A stretch of 33,984 nt of DNA from an uncultured Oscillospiraceae bacterium. GTDB taxonomy: Bacteria > Bacillota > Clostridia > Oscillospirales > Acutalibacteraceae. The notes under the pieces are model-generated. The model saw only the letters and a list, made by a program, of their open reading frames with translations. It made no database searches and was not told the origin of the DNA. A program made the translations under genes and the position numbers. The stretch covers positions 1 through 33,984 of the forward strand of contig CABQLY010000019.1 in the NCBI GenBank assembly GCA_902465155.1, written 5' to 3'. This document shows positions 24,738 through 32,141 of the stretch, one piece after another; the stretch's first letter is position 1; each line of letters starts with the position of its first letter.

Positions 24738-25697
24738 TTACTTGTCAATCCGGCCGTAAAGCGGCAGGGCGTCGGCGTCCTTTACCGGGGCCTTATCCGG
24801 GTTTACCTGCGGCTTGTACGCCTCTTTTCTTGGGCGGGAAAAACCGCGATCTCCCCTGCGGCCGCCACGGCTGCCGCGATTATAATCCATACGCGGGCGC
24901 GGCTCTTTACCCTCCGGCGCAATAACAACGCGGCGGGCAGCCCCCTCGCCGAATGAGGTGGAAGTAACCCCCTCAATTTGCTGAACCGTGGTATGAATAA
25001 TACGGCGCTCGTAAGGGTTCATGGGCTCTAAGGTGCGGCACTTGCCGCTTTTAATAGCCTGGTCCGACATTCTTTGCGCCAAAGCAATTAGGGTCTGCTC
25101 CCGGCGTTTACGAAAATCGCCCGTGTTCAGCACAATGCGGTGGTACCCGCCCTGGCCGGCGTTCGCCGCTAAAGAAACTAAGTACTGCAGCGCGTCCAGC
25201 GTTTCGCCGCGGTGACCAATTACAACCCCCAGCCCTTCGCCGGAAATGTTGATTTGGGTGCCGCCCTCTACGCTGTTTACGGTAATTTCGGCTTCGGTAC
25301 AGCCCAGCTTTTCTAAAACATTGCTTAGGTAAGCAATGCCCTTGCCGGCCGGTGAATCGGCGGCAACCTCGGCAGCCGGCGTAACGCTTACCGGCTCTGC
25401 CGGCGCGGCGGCCTGCTGTGCCGGGCGGGCCGATTTTTGCTCGGCACGCGGGGCTTTTTCGGGGCGCGGTGCCTTTTCGGCACGCGGGCGGGCTGCTTTT
25501 TTCTCGGTTTTTTCGGCTACTTCAATAAACGCCTTTACCTCGGCCTGGCTACCGCCAAATAAGCCCAGGGTCTTTTTTTTCGGCAGGGCAATAATTTCAA
25601 ACTGCACCTCTGCGTCCAGCGGGGCGTTTAACTCTAACAGCGCCTGCTCTTTTGCAGCCTCTACGGTATCGGCTTTTCCAATTGCTTGTTTAATCAA
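24738..25697 (-). CDS. khpB: RNA-binding protein KhpB (Jag, SpoIIIJ-associated)
   Basis: The 319-residue protein has the three Jag domains: Jag-N at 1-58, a KH domain at about 118-195 with GxxG loop GHRG at 161-164, and an R3H domain at about 200-262 with Arg231-x3-His235. Residues 65-115 are a low-complexity Ala/Pro/Lys/Glu linker, and the tail at 266-292 is an Arg-Gly-rich stretch that probably adds RNA affinity. KhpB forms a sRNA/mRNA-binding complex with KhpA in Gram-positive bacteria and influences cell division and elongation. Translation starts at TTG 25697 with GGAGG eight bases upstream. It follows yidC by 29 bases, the standard order. Confidence 0.92.
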   Translation of the reverse strand: MIKQAIGKADTVEAAKEQALLELNAPLDAEVQFEIIALPKKKTLGLFGGSQAEVKAFIEVAEKTEKKAARPRAEKAPRPEKAPRAEQKSARPAQQAAAPAEPVSVTPAAEVAADSPAGKGIAYLSNVLEKLGCTEAEITVNSVEGGTQINISGEGLGVVIGHRGETLDALQYLVSLAANAGQGGYHRIVLNTGDFRKRREQTLIALAQRMSDQAIKSGKCRTLEPMNPYERRIIHTTVQQIEGVTSTSFGEGAARRVVIAPEGKEPRPRMDYNRGSRGGRRGDRGFSRPRKEAYKPQVNPDKAPVKDADALPLYGRIDK

Positions 25698-25726
25698 TTT
25701 CTTTTCCTCCTAAAGGCAAACGCCTA

Positions 25727-26662
25727 TTAATCTTCCACCGGTTTGTTTTTTGCGGCAGCCGCCAGTTTATTCTCCTCTAACACGCGCTTGTGCGTTTGCT
25801 TTAGCTGCTCGGCGGCAATAATTTTTCCGGGGCCGTAGGCAACCTGCAAAATAGCCTGAATACCACCGGCAATTAAGCTGGAGCAAGCCCAGTAAAAGCC
25901 GGCCGCGGCCGAAACGGTAAAGCCCAAAAACAGCGAGATCAGCGGCATGGTTAACATCATGCCCTTCATGTTCGGGGCGTCGGGGTTTACCTTTTTTTGC
26001 ACCATAATAGAAATAATGCTGGAGATCATTGCGGCGGCAAACGCCAAAATCGGAATCATCCAGTTCCACTCAAAATGGTGAATAATATCAATATTAAAGG
26101 TAGGCTTAGAGGTTAGGTCAATACCCAAAAAGTTAAAATCTAAATTTTTAATTTTGTTGGCAATTTCGTCAAACCCGGTTAGTTCCCCGTTTTGAATACG
26201 GTTAATAATGGCGGGCTGCAGCAAATAGTTGTTGCCAACCTTGCCAAATTGCGCCTCAACGGCTTTACCGGCCGCCTCTATGGTTTCGGTGCTAACGCCG
26301 GCAATGTACTTTAACGGGCTTAACACAACATTGTAAATGCCAATCATAATAGGAAAACGAATGAGCAGCGGCAGGCAACCGCCCGACATTGAAACATTCT
26401 CCTGCTGGTAAAGCTTTTGCATTTCCATAGAATAACGCTGCCGGTCGTCGCCGTACTTTTTCTTTAAAGCGTCCAGCTTAGGCTTTACGCGCGCCTGTGC
26501 GGCAGAGGACTTTTGCGTTTTCATAGAAAGGGGAATTAAAATAACATTTAAAATTAAGGTAAAAAAGAAAATGGCTAAAGCAAAGTTCCCGCCAAAAAGC
26601 AGGGTAAGCTTTTCCAAGATCCAGCCCAGCGGCATTAATAAAAAATCCCAGAATTTTGACAT
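25727..26662 (-). CDS. yidC: Membrane protein insertase YidC/Oxa1 (SpoIIIJ type)
   Basis: YidC inserts and folds membrane proteins alone or with SecYEG. The 311-residue protein has the five-helix Oxa1 core with the cytoplasmic helical hairpin KTQKSSAAQARVKPKLDALKKKYG, the GGCLPLLIRFPIMIGIY helix and the C-terminal basic, Lys/Ala-rich tail that can bind ribosomes. The extracytoplasmic loop between helices 2 and 3 (about 115-195) is longer than usual. There is no lipobox cysteine near the N-terminus, unlike B. subtilis SpoIIIJ. The start ATG has GGAG nine bases upstream. The 177-base spacer to yidD holds only A/T-rich sequence and a weak TTGTTT/TTATTT promoter-like pair. Confidence 0.94.
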   Translation of the reverse strand: MSKFWDFLLMPLGWILEKLTLLFGGNFALAIFFFTLILNVILIPLSMKTQKSSAAQARVKPKLDALKKKYGDDRQRYSMEMQKLYQQENVSMSGGCLPLLIRFPIMIGIYNVVLSPLKYIAGVSTETIEAAGKAVEAQFGKVGNNYLLQPAIINRIQNGELTGFDEIANKIKNLDFNFLGIDLTSKPTFNIDIIHHFEWNWMIPILAFAAAMISSIISIMVQKKVNPDAPNMKGMMLTMPLISLFLGFTVSAAAGFYWACSSLIAGGIQAILQVAYGPGKIIAAEQLKQTHKRVLEENKLAAAAKNKPVED

Positions 26663-26839
26663 ACACTCAACTCCGAACTTAAAAACTTAAACGCTGCCGC
26701 CAGCCGGCAACAGCCCCAAACGGCCAAACAAACTACAAACCTTTAAAATAACAGCCTTACTGCTTTTTAAACAATAAACCTTTTTTATTACAAACAACGA
26801 ATTTTAATTTCAGCCAAAAGCTGCCGCTTTTTAAAGGAA

Positions 26840-27073
26840 CTATTTTTTTTGAAAAAACAACCGCTCCGGCACCGGGTCGTACCCGCCCTTGGCAAAGGGA
26901 TTGCAGCGAAGCAGCCGCCAAACGGCCAAAGCGCCGCCAAAAAAGGCCCCGTGCCGCTCAATGGCCTGCAGCGCGTACTGCGAGCAGGTTGGGGTAAAAC
27001 GGCAGCTGCCGTTTGTAAGCGGGTTTTTGCTTTTTTGGTAAAGGCGAATACAAAGAATAAAAAAGCGTTTCAT
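26840..27073 (-). CDS. yidD: Membrane protein insertion efficiency factor YidD
   Basis: This 77-residue protein contains the YidD signature SCRFTPTCSQYALQAIERHG and WRLLRCNPFAKGGYDPVP with the three conserved cysteines. It helps YidC-dependent insertion at the inner face of the membrane. Its ATG overlaps the rnpA stop by four bases (ATGA), showing translational coupling. Length is normal for the family. Confidence 0.94.
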   Translation of the reverse strand: MKRFFILCIRLYQKSKNPLTNGSCRFTPTCSQYALQAIERHGAFFGGALAVWRLLRCNPFAKGGYDPVPERLFFQKK

Positions 27074-27405
27074 AAAGGCAGCACGCCCTCGCTCTGCAGC
27101 GCGTTTTGCATAGCAACGTACACCGCCGTGCTTTTAACCTTTGTTGTTTTAACGCGGCCGGCAAAAACAAAATCGTACCCGTACGGCAGCTGCGGCAAAA
27201 TTTGCCGAAAGGCCGCCAGCATAACCCTTTTGGCCCGGTTGCGCTGCACGGCGCCGCCCAGCTTTTTGCTTACACTAACGCCCACCCTGCAATAGGGCAA
27301 ATTGTTGCGCTTGTAGTAAATAACAACCTGCGGCAAAACCAAACATTTGCCGCGCCCGTAAAGGCGGCGGAATTCTTTATTCAGTTTAAAAGAAATGTAC
27401 TTCAT
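27070..27405 (-). CDS. rnpA: Ribonuclease P protein component
   Basis: RnpA binds the RNase P RNA and helps it cleave the 5' leader from pre-tRNAs. The 111-residue protein has the conserved RNR box RNRAKR at 55-60 within VGVSVSKKLGGAVQRNRAKR and a normal length. ATG 27405 is selected because AAGGGCG lies about nine bases upstream and MKYISFKLNKEFRRLYGRG matches family N-termini; the frame runs on to 27438 without support. The RNase P RNA gene is not in this window. Confidence 0.94.
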   Translation of the reverse strand: MKYISFKLNKEFRRLYGRGKCLVLPQVVIYYKRNNLPYCRVGVSVSKKLGGAVQRNRAKRVMLAAFRQILPQLPYGYDFVFAGRVKTTKVKSTAVYVAMQNALQSEGVLPL

Positions 27406-27420
27406 AAATCCGCGCCCTTC

Positions 27421-27458
27421 ATAAAACACAAAGGCCACTTAAAGGTTTAAGTGGCCTT
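27421..27458 (-). terminator. Strong hairpin between rpmH and rnpA, partial terminator/attenuator
   Basis: A perfect inverted repeat has 13-base arms AAGGCCACTTAAA (27431-27443) and TTTAAGTGGCCTT (27446-27458) separated by only two bases, and is followed on the minus strand by TTTGTGTTTT. It would stop most transcripts after rpmH while letting some continue into rnpA. The rest of the spacer, 27459-27613, shows no gene. Confidence 0.65.
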
Positions 27459-27613
27459 GGCTATACGAATATTAGCCGAAGCCGAACGGATACAACGGCA
27501 CACTGCGTGCGCTTTACAAAATGCCAACAACGCACCAAAGCCCCGAAAAACCCGAACCCCCGGCCGAACCGCAAAAGGTAAAGCGGCTAAGAATGGCAAG
27601 AGCCTAACAGCAA

Positions 27614-27748
27614 TTAGTAGGAAAGCTGCTTTCTGCCCTTGGCTCTGCGGCGGGCAAGCACCTTGCGGCCGTTCGCAGTACCCATTCTTTTTAAAAAGCC
27701 GTGCTCTTTTTTACGGTGCAGCTTTTTAGGCTGATATGTTCTTTTCAT
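27614..27748 (-). CDS. rpmH: 50S ribosomal protein L34
   Basis: A 44-residue frame begins MKRTYQPKKLHRKKEHGFLK and ends LARRRAKGRKQLSY, which is bacterial L34 from end to end, with the MKRT(Y/F)QP start and the KVLARRRAKGR tail. It is a small basic protein of the large ribosomal subunit near the exit tunnel. AAAGGAGG lies eight bases before the ATG. The gene is the first of rpmH-rnpA-yidD-yidC-jag and has the consensus promoter at 27856-27885. Confidence 0.97.
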   Translation of the reverse strand: MKRTYQPKKLHRKKEHGFLKRMGTANGRKVLARRRAKGRKQLSY

Positions 27749-27855
27749 TTAGGTAACCTCCTTTATTTCACAGTCGTACCACGCAAAGCCTAAAACAAAA
27801 ACGGCGGCTTTGCTGAATAAGGCAATAAATAAAATTACTGGCCTAACAATTTTAA

Positions 27856-27885
27856 ATTATAACCTATAACATAGTACAATGTCAA
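27856..27885 (-). promoter_or_regulatory. Consensus sigma-A promoter of rpmH operon
   Basis: Minus-strand TTGACA (27885-27880) and TATAAT (27861-27856) are both perfect, with an 18-base spacer. The start near 27849 gives a leader of about 100 nt before rpmH. No DnaA-box (TTATCCACA-type) cluster is visible in 27749-27932. Confidence 0.88.
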
Positions 27886-27932
27886 CATTTATTTTTAATT
27901 TTTTAAAAATTGGCGAATTTGCGCCCCGCGCA

Positions 27933-28688
27933 TTACGCACCGAAAATATCGGCCGCCTTTTTGCCCTTTTCCAGCAGCGGCGCAATATTTTGCACAACCG
28001 GCTTTAAATACTCGTAATCTTCCAAATAAGTCATTAAGCGGTCGTACCGCGGTTTGCTGCCGCGCACAGCCCCGCCTAAAACAACGGCTGCAACTATGTT
28101 TTGCACATTGCGGTCGCCCTCAACATACTGGTTCGATAAAAAGTCTAACAGCTTTTTAACGGTTTTTTTGTTGTTCTCCTCTAATATTTCTACCGTTTTG
28201 GGCAGCAAGGTTTCCCTAAAAAAGTGCACGGGTAAAAATTGCCCGTAAGTAGAAACATGCTGCTTGTAATTTTCTTTATACTGGGGGAACAGGGCCAGGG
28301 TCTTGGCGCAAAGGGCATCGGTGTTTTTTGGGGCGCTGCTGTCGGTTTTCGGTAAAACAACCTCGCCGCTGCTGTTGGTGCGAACCCCGCGTATGCCAAG
28401 CTTACCTTTTAAAGTGTCTAAAAAGTCCATACCGGCGCAGGCGGCGTCCTCGGTGTTATCCGGATCCTCAAACAGCCAGGTGGAGGCGTTTTCATACTCT
28501 CCTACCGTGCCGTCCTCCGCAACGGTTGCAATATCCAGCGTTAGCAGCTTGCGGCCCTCATCGTGCCCGATTTTGTAAGAATAGGTGCCGTTGGTAAAAA
28601 TTAAGCCGGAAGCATCCTGCACAAAACCGTACTTGCCCGCTAAAACCGAAAGCTGATCGGTTACCGCTTTTAAAACAGATTGATTCAT
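27933..28688 (-). CDS. Uncharacterised protein (251 residues)
   Basis: I do not recognise this protein. It is soluble, without signal peptide or membrane segment. The N-terminal half (to about 110) looks like an alpha/beta domain with beta-rich segments such as SGLIFTNGTYSYKIG and RKLLTLDIATVAEDG. The C-terminal half (about 120-250) is helical, with a charged VEILEENNKKTVKKLLDFLSNQY helix. ATG 28688 is preferred over GTG 28694 because GGGA lies nine bases upstream. It has a good promoter of its own (28746-28774). Base composition resembles its neighbours, so nothing suggests transfer. It occupies the place next to rpmH where dnaA is found in many Firmicutes, but shows no DnaA motif. Confidence 0.85.
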   Translation of the reverse strand: MNQSVLKAVTDQLSVLAGKYGFVQDASGLIFTNGTYSYKIGHDEGRKLLTLDIATVAEDGTVGEYENASTWLFEDPDNTEDAACAGMDFLDTLKGKLGIRGVRTNSSGEVVLPKTDSSAPKNTDALCAKTLALFPQYKENYKQHVSTYGQFLPVHFFRETLLPKTVEILEENNKKTVKKLLDFLSNQYVEGDRNVQNIVAAVVLGGAVRGSKPRYDRLMTYLEDYEYLKPVVQNIAPLLEKGKKAADIFGA

Positions 28689-28745
28689 TTTCACACATCC
28701 CGAATAAAGATAGTAACCCCTTAGTAATAAGGAACATTACTTAGT

Positions 28746-28774
28746 ATTTTAACACACCTTTGCGCAATTGTCAC
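28746..28774 (-). promoter_or_regulatory. Sigma-A promoter of the 251-residue protein gene
   Basis: GTGACA (28774-28769) and TAAAAT (28751-28746) on the minus strand are 17 bases apart; each matches consensus at five of six positions. It lies in the 111-base gap after the FNT-like gene. Confidence 0.75.
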
Positions 28775-28799
28775 GCAAAAAATGGCAATTTACAAAAAT

Positions 28800-29519
28800 T
28801 TAAGCTTTTTTTAAGAAAAACCGCCGATAAACGAAATAAAAAGCAGGAATTACCAGCGCGCCGAGGGCGTTGCCAACCGTTATTACTAGCATGTACCAAA
28901 CTGCCCGCAGACTCCAAAGCCCGCCAACGGTAACATAAAACAAATCTAAGGCCGAATGCTCCAGCCCACAGTAAACAAAGGCCATAACCGGCAAAAACAG
29001 CAGCAAAAAGCGCATCCAGCCGCTCTCGGCGTTTTTAAACCCGTCTACCGAAACAAACATTAAAACCCCGCACAGCACCGCCAGCAAAAAAACACTGAAA
29101 GCAGTATCGGCCAGGCGGGTTTCCATTACCTTTTGCGCCCGGGTAGAAAGCTTTTCAAACACGCGGGTGTAGCTAAGCAAAAGCGGCACCAAAAGCAGCC
29201 CTAAAGCGTTGCCCAGCACCGCCGGCGCCAACAAAAGGTTTTGTTTTGCACCTCGGCCAAGGGCGTAGCCCACCTCGGCGTGAAACAGCTTAAAGCGGTA
29301 GTGGTAAACCGTTAAAAAACCAAACGGCAGCACGGCCGTGCTTAAGTATTTACTGTCTACACTTAAATAAACCAAGCCGGCAAGCGCCAAAACAATGCCG
29401 GCCGGCAGCGCGCGCAGCAGCGTACCCAGCTGCTCCCGCCACGCGGGGAAAACGGCCTTTAAGCTGCCCGCCCCTTTGGCGCGGTAAACCTGCCCGCCCC
29501 CGTTTTGATTTTGTTCCAT
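28800..29519 (-). CDS. Divergent formate/nitrite transporter (FNT)-like membrane protein
   Basis: The 239-residue protein has about six hydrophobic helices in FNT order. The best landmarks are FVYCGLEHSALDLFYV (181-196), corresponding to the FNT (S)GFEHxxANMF segment with the central pore histidine (His188), and TVGNALGALVIPA (214-226), corresponding to the LGNxxGG segment. Other FNT hallmarks are weak: the region expected to read ELFTGN is KLFHAEVG (77-84), and the expected RGxLCNWLV reads LAVLCGVLMFV. FNT proteins are pentameric channels for formate, nitrite, hydrosulfide or lactate; the substrate here is open and the assignment rests on remote similarity. ATG 29519 has GGAGG eight bases upstream. 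The 156 bases upstream contain GC-rich inverted repeats (10-bp stem near 29600) and no clear promoter. Confidence 0.65.
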   Translation of the reverse strand: MEQNQNGGGQVYRAKGAGSLKAVFPAWREQLGTLLRALPAGIVLALAGLVYLSVDSKYLSTAVLPFGFLTVYHYRFKLFHAEVGYALGRGAKQNLLLAPAVLGNALGLLLVPLLLSYTRVFEKLSTRAQKVMETRLADTAFSVFLLAVLCGVLMFVSVDGFKNAESGWMRFLLLFLPVMAFVYCGLEHSALDLFYVTVGGLWSLRAVWYMLVITVGNALGALVIPAFYFVYRRFFLKKA

Positions 29520-29675
29520 TTTAAAAACCTCCGTAAAAGCTGCACCCAAGGCCGGCTTTGCAAACCGGCGGTGCAAAAAATCTACGCTGTAATCTGCGGT
29601 GCGCAGCAGAGCTGTGCGCCGCTTTAAAGCCGGCGCCTAAACGGCTCTATATGCTGCTTTTAAAAAGCGGTGCGC

Positions 29676-30428
29676 CTACACGGCCAAAATCGGCAATTCG
29701 GCCGAAAAAAACTCCACCCCGGCGCACTGCTGCCTTAAATACCGGCAAAGCGGCTGAATTACCGTGTTTTCGGTTTGGTAATGTCCGGCGTCCAGCAGGG
29801 TAAAATTTTGCTCTAAGGCGGCAATAAAGGCGCTGTGCTTTACATCGGCCGTAACAAGCGCGTCGGCCCCGTTTTGCCGGGCTGTTTGCAAAAGGTCAGC
29901 CCCGCTGCCGCCGCAAACCGCAACGGTGCGAACCGGGCCGCCGGCAACATACCGCACTTTTGTTTGCAGCTGCTGCCCTACAAAAGCCGCTAATTCTTTA
30001 GCGGTAAGCGGCTGCGGCAGTTCCCCTAAGCGAAACACAAAGCCGTCGTTTTCAACAACGGGCTTTACCTTTAAAAGCCCCAGCGCCTCGGCCAGGCAGC
30101 TGTTTACGCCGCCGGCGGCGCTATCTAAATTAGTGTGCATGCTAATTACCGCAACGCCGGCCCGAATACAGCGGTAAACCCTACTGTCCTCCCCGGTGGC
30201 GGTCACCGCGCGCAGCGGGTTAAAAATAACCGGGTGGTGGGTTACAATTAGCTGCGCCCCCAGCTGCTGCGCCGTTTGCAGCACCGAAGTGGTGCAATCC
30301 AGCGCAACAACGCATTTTTGCACCTTATCCTCGGCGTTGCCAACCAGCAGGCCGGGGTTATCGTAGCTTAAAGCGGTTTCCGGCGGTGCCAATTGGCACA
30401 AGGCCGTAAAAATATCCTGTACTGTCAT
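29676..30428 (-). CDS. Nif3-like dinuclear metal centre protein (YqfO family)
   Basis: This 250-residue protein has the Nif3/DUF34 metal-binding motifs: VTHHPVIF with THHP at 63-66, ISMHTNLDSAAGGVN and the C-terminal LLDAGHYQTEN. The family forms hexameric toroids with two metal ions per subunit. A GTP cyclohydrolase-like or NIF3 metal-insertion role has been discussed, without a settled function. This is the short form lacking the inserted PII-like domain of longer Firmicutes YqfO. It starts three bases after the glnS stop, with AAGGGC inside the glnS end, so it is translated from the gltX-glnS transcript. Confidence 0.9.
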   Translation of the reverse strand: MTVQDIFTALCQLAPPETALSYDNPGLLVGNAEDKVQKCVVALDCTTSVLQTAQQLGAQLIVTHHPVIFNPLRAVTATGEDSRVYRCIRAGVAVISMHTNLDSAAGGVNSCLAEALGLLKVKPVVENDGFVFRLGELPQPLTAKELAAFVGQQLQTKVRYVAGGPVRTVAVCGGSGADLLQTARQNGADALVTADVKHSAFIAALEQNFTLLDAGHYQTENTVIQPLCRYLRQQCAGVEFFSAELPILAV

Positions 30429-30431
30429 AGC

Positions 30432-32117
30432 TTAGCCCTTGGCCTTGGGGTTAAAAGAATCCTTTAGCGCTACCGTACGGTTAATTACCAAATGGCCGTT
30501 GGCAGAATCCGGGTCAACAGCAAAATAGCCCTGCCGCATAAACTGAAAAACATCGCCCGGTTTGGCGGCGGCAACATCATGCTCAATTTTAGCGCCCTCT
30601 ACCACGGTAAGGGAGCCGGGGTTTAGGTTTTCGGCAAAGCTGGCAACCCCCTCCTCATCCGAAGGGTTTGGTACCATAAACAGCCGGTCGTACAGCCGAA
30701 CGGTGGCGTCTACCGCCGTTTTGGCCGAAACCCAGTGCAGCGTGCCCTTAACCTTGCGGCCGTCCGGTGCGTCGCCACCGCGGGTGGCCGGGTCGTAGGT
30801 GCAATGCACGGCGGTAATATTGCCGTTTTCATCGCACTCATGCGAGGCGTATTTAATAAAGTAGGCGCCTTTTAGGCGAACCTCTTTTTGCGGGCAAAGG
30901 CGAAAATATTTTCCGGGCGGTTCTAACATAAAGTCGTCCTGCTCAATATAAATCTCTTTCGAAAAAGTAACGGTTTTATTACCTTTTTCGGGCTGATTGG
31001 GGTTTACCGGCACTTCTATTTGCTCCTCGCCGGTGTAGTTGTCAATAATCACCTTTAACGGGCGCAGCACGGCCATAGCGCGCTCGGCGTGCTCGTTTAA
31101 ATAGTCCCTCACACAGGATTCAAACAGCGCAAAATCAATAACGCTGTAAGCCTTGGAAACGCCAATTTTAGAAACAAATTCCCGTACTGCCTGGGCCGGG
31201 TAGCCGCGGCGGCGCATTCCGCAAATGGTGGCCATGCGGGGGTCGTCCCAGCCCGAAACCAGCCCCTCCTGCACCAGCTTTAGGCACTTGCGCTTGCTGG
31301 TAAGGGTGTAGTTTACATTCATGCGGGCAAATTCAATTTGCCGCGGCGGGTTTTTAATATCGGCCGCCTGCAGCACCCAATCGTACAGCGGGCGGTGGTT
31401 TTCAAACTCTAACGAGCAAAGGGAGTGCGTAACCCCCTCTTTCGCGTCGGAAAGCGGGTGGGCAAAATCGTACATGGGGTACACGCACCATTTGTCCCCG
31501 GTGCGGTGGTGGCTTACCTTCATAATGCGGTAAATAATCGGGTCCCGCATATTCAGGTTGGGGGAGGCCATATCTATTTTAGCGCGCAGCACCTTGGCGC
31601 CGTTTTCAAACTCGCCGGCCGTCATGCGCTCAAATAAATCCAAATTCTCCTCCACCGAACGGTTGCGGTAAGGGCTTTCCTTACCCGGCTCGGTTAAGGT
31701 GCCGCGGTATTCCCGAATTTGCTCCGGCGTTAAGTCACAAACATAGGCCAACCCCTTGCGAATTAACCGCAAAGCGCAATCGTAAATAAAGGGGAAGTAA
31801 TCTGAAGCGTAGTAAACATTGTCCCAGTGGTAGCCCAGCCAGTGAATGTCCTCCATAATGGCGTCTACATACTCGGTGTCCTCCTTAACCGGGTTGGTGT
31901 CATCCAGCCGCAGGTTGCAGGTGCCGCCGTACTTTTCGGCCGTGCCAAAATCAATGCAAATGGCTTTGGCGTGGCCAATGTGCAGGTAGCCGTTGGGCTC
32001 GGGCGGAAACCGGGTCTGCACATGGTCGTAAACGCCGGTTTTTAAATCCTCGTCTATAAAATCGTGTATAAAGTTGCCGGCCATTTCCGGCACTTCGTTT
32101 GTTTTAATTTCGTCCAT
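30432..32117 (-). CDS. glnS: Glutaminyl-tRNA synthetase
   Basis: GlnRS charges tRNA-Gln directly. The 561-residue protein has the HIGH motif at 46-49 in PPEPNGYLHIGHAKAI, the GlnRS-type LRLDDTNPVKEDTEYVDAI segment, and a KMSKS-equivalent TSKRKC preceded by NVNYTL. The two-lobed anticodon-binding beta-barrel domain follows from about 340. Most Gram-positive bacteria lack GlnRS and make Gln-tRNA through GatCAB; GlnRS is known in a subset of Clostridia. It starts 25 bases after gltX with an AAAGGAG site, giving a GluRS-GlnRS gene pair. Confidence 0.96.
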   Translation of the reverse strand: MDEIKTNEVPEMAGNFIHDFIDEDLKTGVYDHVQTRFPPEPNGYLHIGHAKAICIDFGTAEKYGGTCNLRLDDTNPVKEDTEYVDAIMEDIHWLGYHWDNVYYASDYFPFIYDCALRLIRKGLAYVCDLTPEQIREYRGTLTEPGKESPYRNRSVEENLDLFERMTAGEFENGAKVLRAKIDMASPNLNMRDPIIYRIMKVSHHRTGDKWCVYPMYDFAHPLSDAKEGVTHSLCSLEFENHRPLYDWVLQAADIKNPPRQIEFARMNVNYTLTSKRKCLKLVQEGLVSGWDDPRMATICGMRRRGYPAQAVREFVSKIGVSKAYSVIDFALFESCVRDYLNEHAERAMAVLRPLKVIIDNYTGEEQIEVPVNPNQPEKGNKTVTFSKEIYIEQDDFMLEPPGKYFRLCPQKEVRLKGAYFIKYASHECDENGNITAVHCTYDPATRGGDAPDGRKVKGTLHWVSAKTAVDATVRLYDRLFMVPNPSDEEGVASFAENLNPGSLTVVEGAKIEHDVAAAKPGDVFQFMRQGYFAVDPDSANGHLVINRTVALKDSFNPKAKG

Positions 32118-32141
32118 TTTAATAACTGCTCCTTTACGGTT

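Noticed and set aside
26849..27295. A 148-codon plus-strand frame antisense to yidD and rnpA
   Set aside because: It is a shadow of two well-supported genes and has no family signature.
27749..27932. Replication origin next to rpmH
   Set aside because: No TTATCCACA-like box cluster and no dnaA; the stretch is explained by the rpmH promoter and leader.
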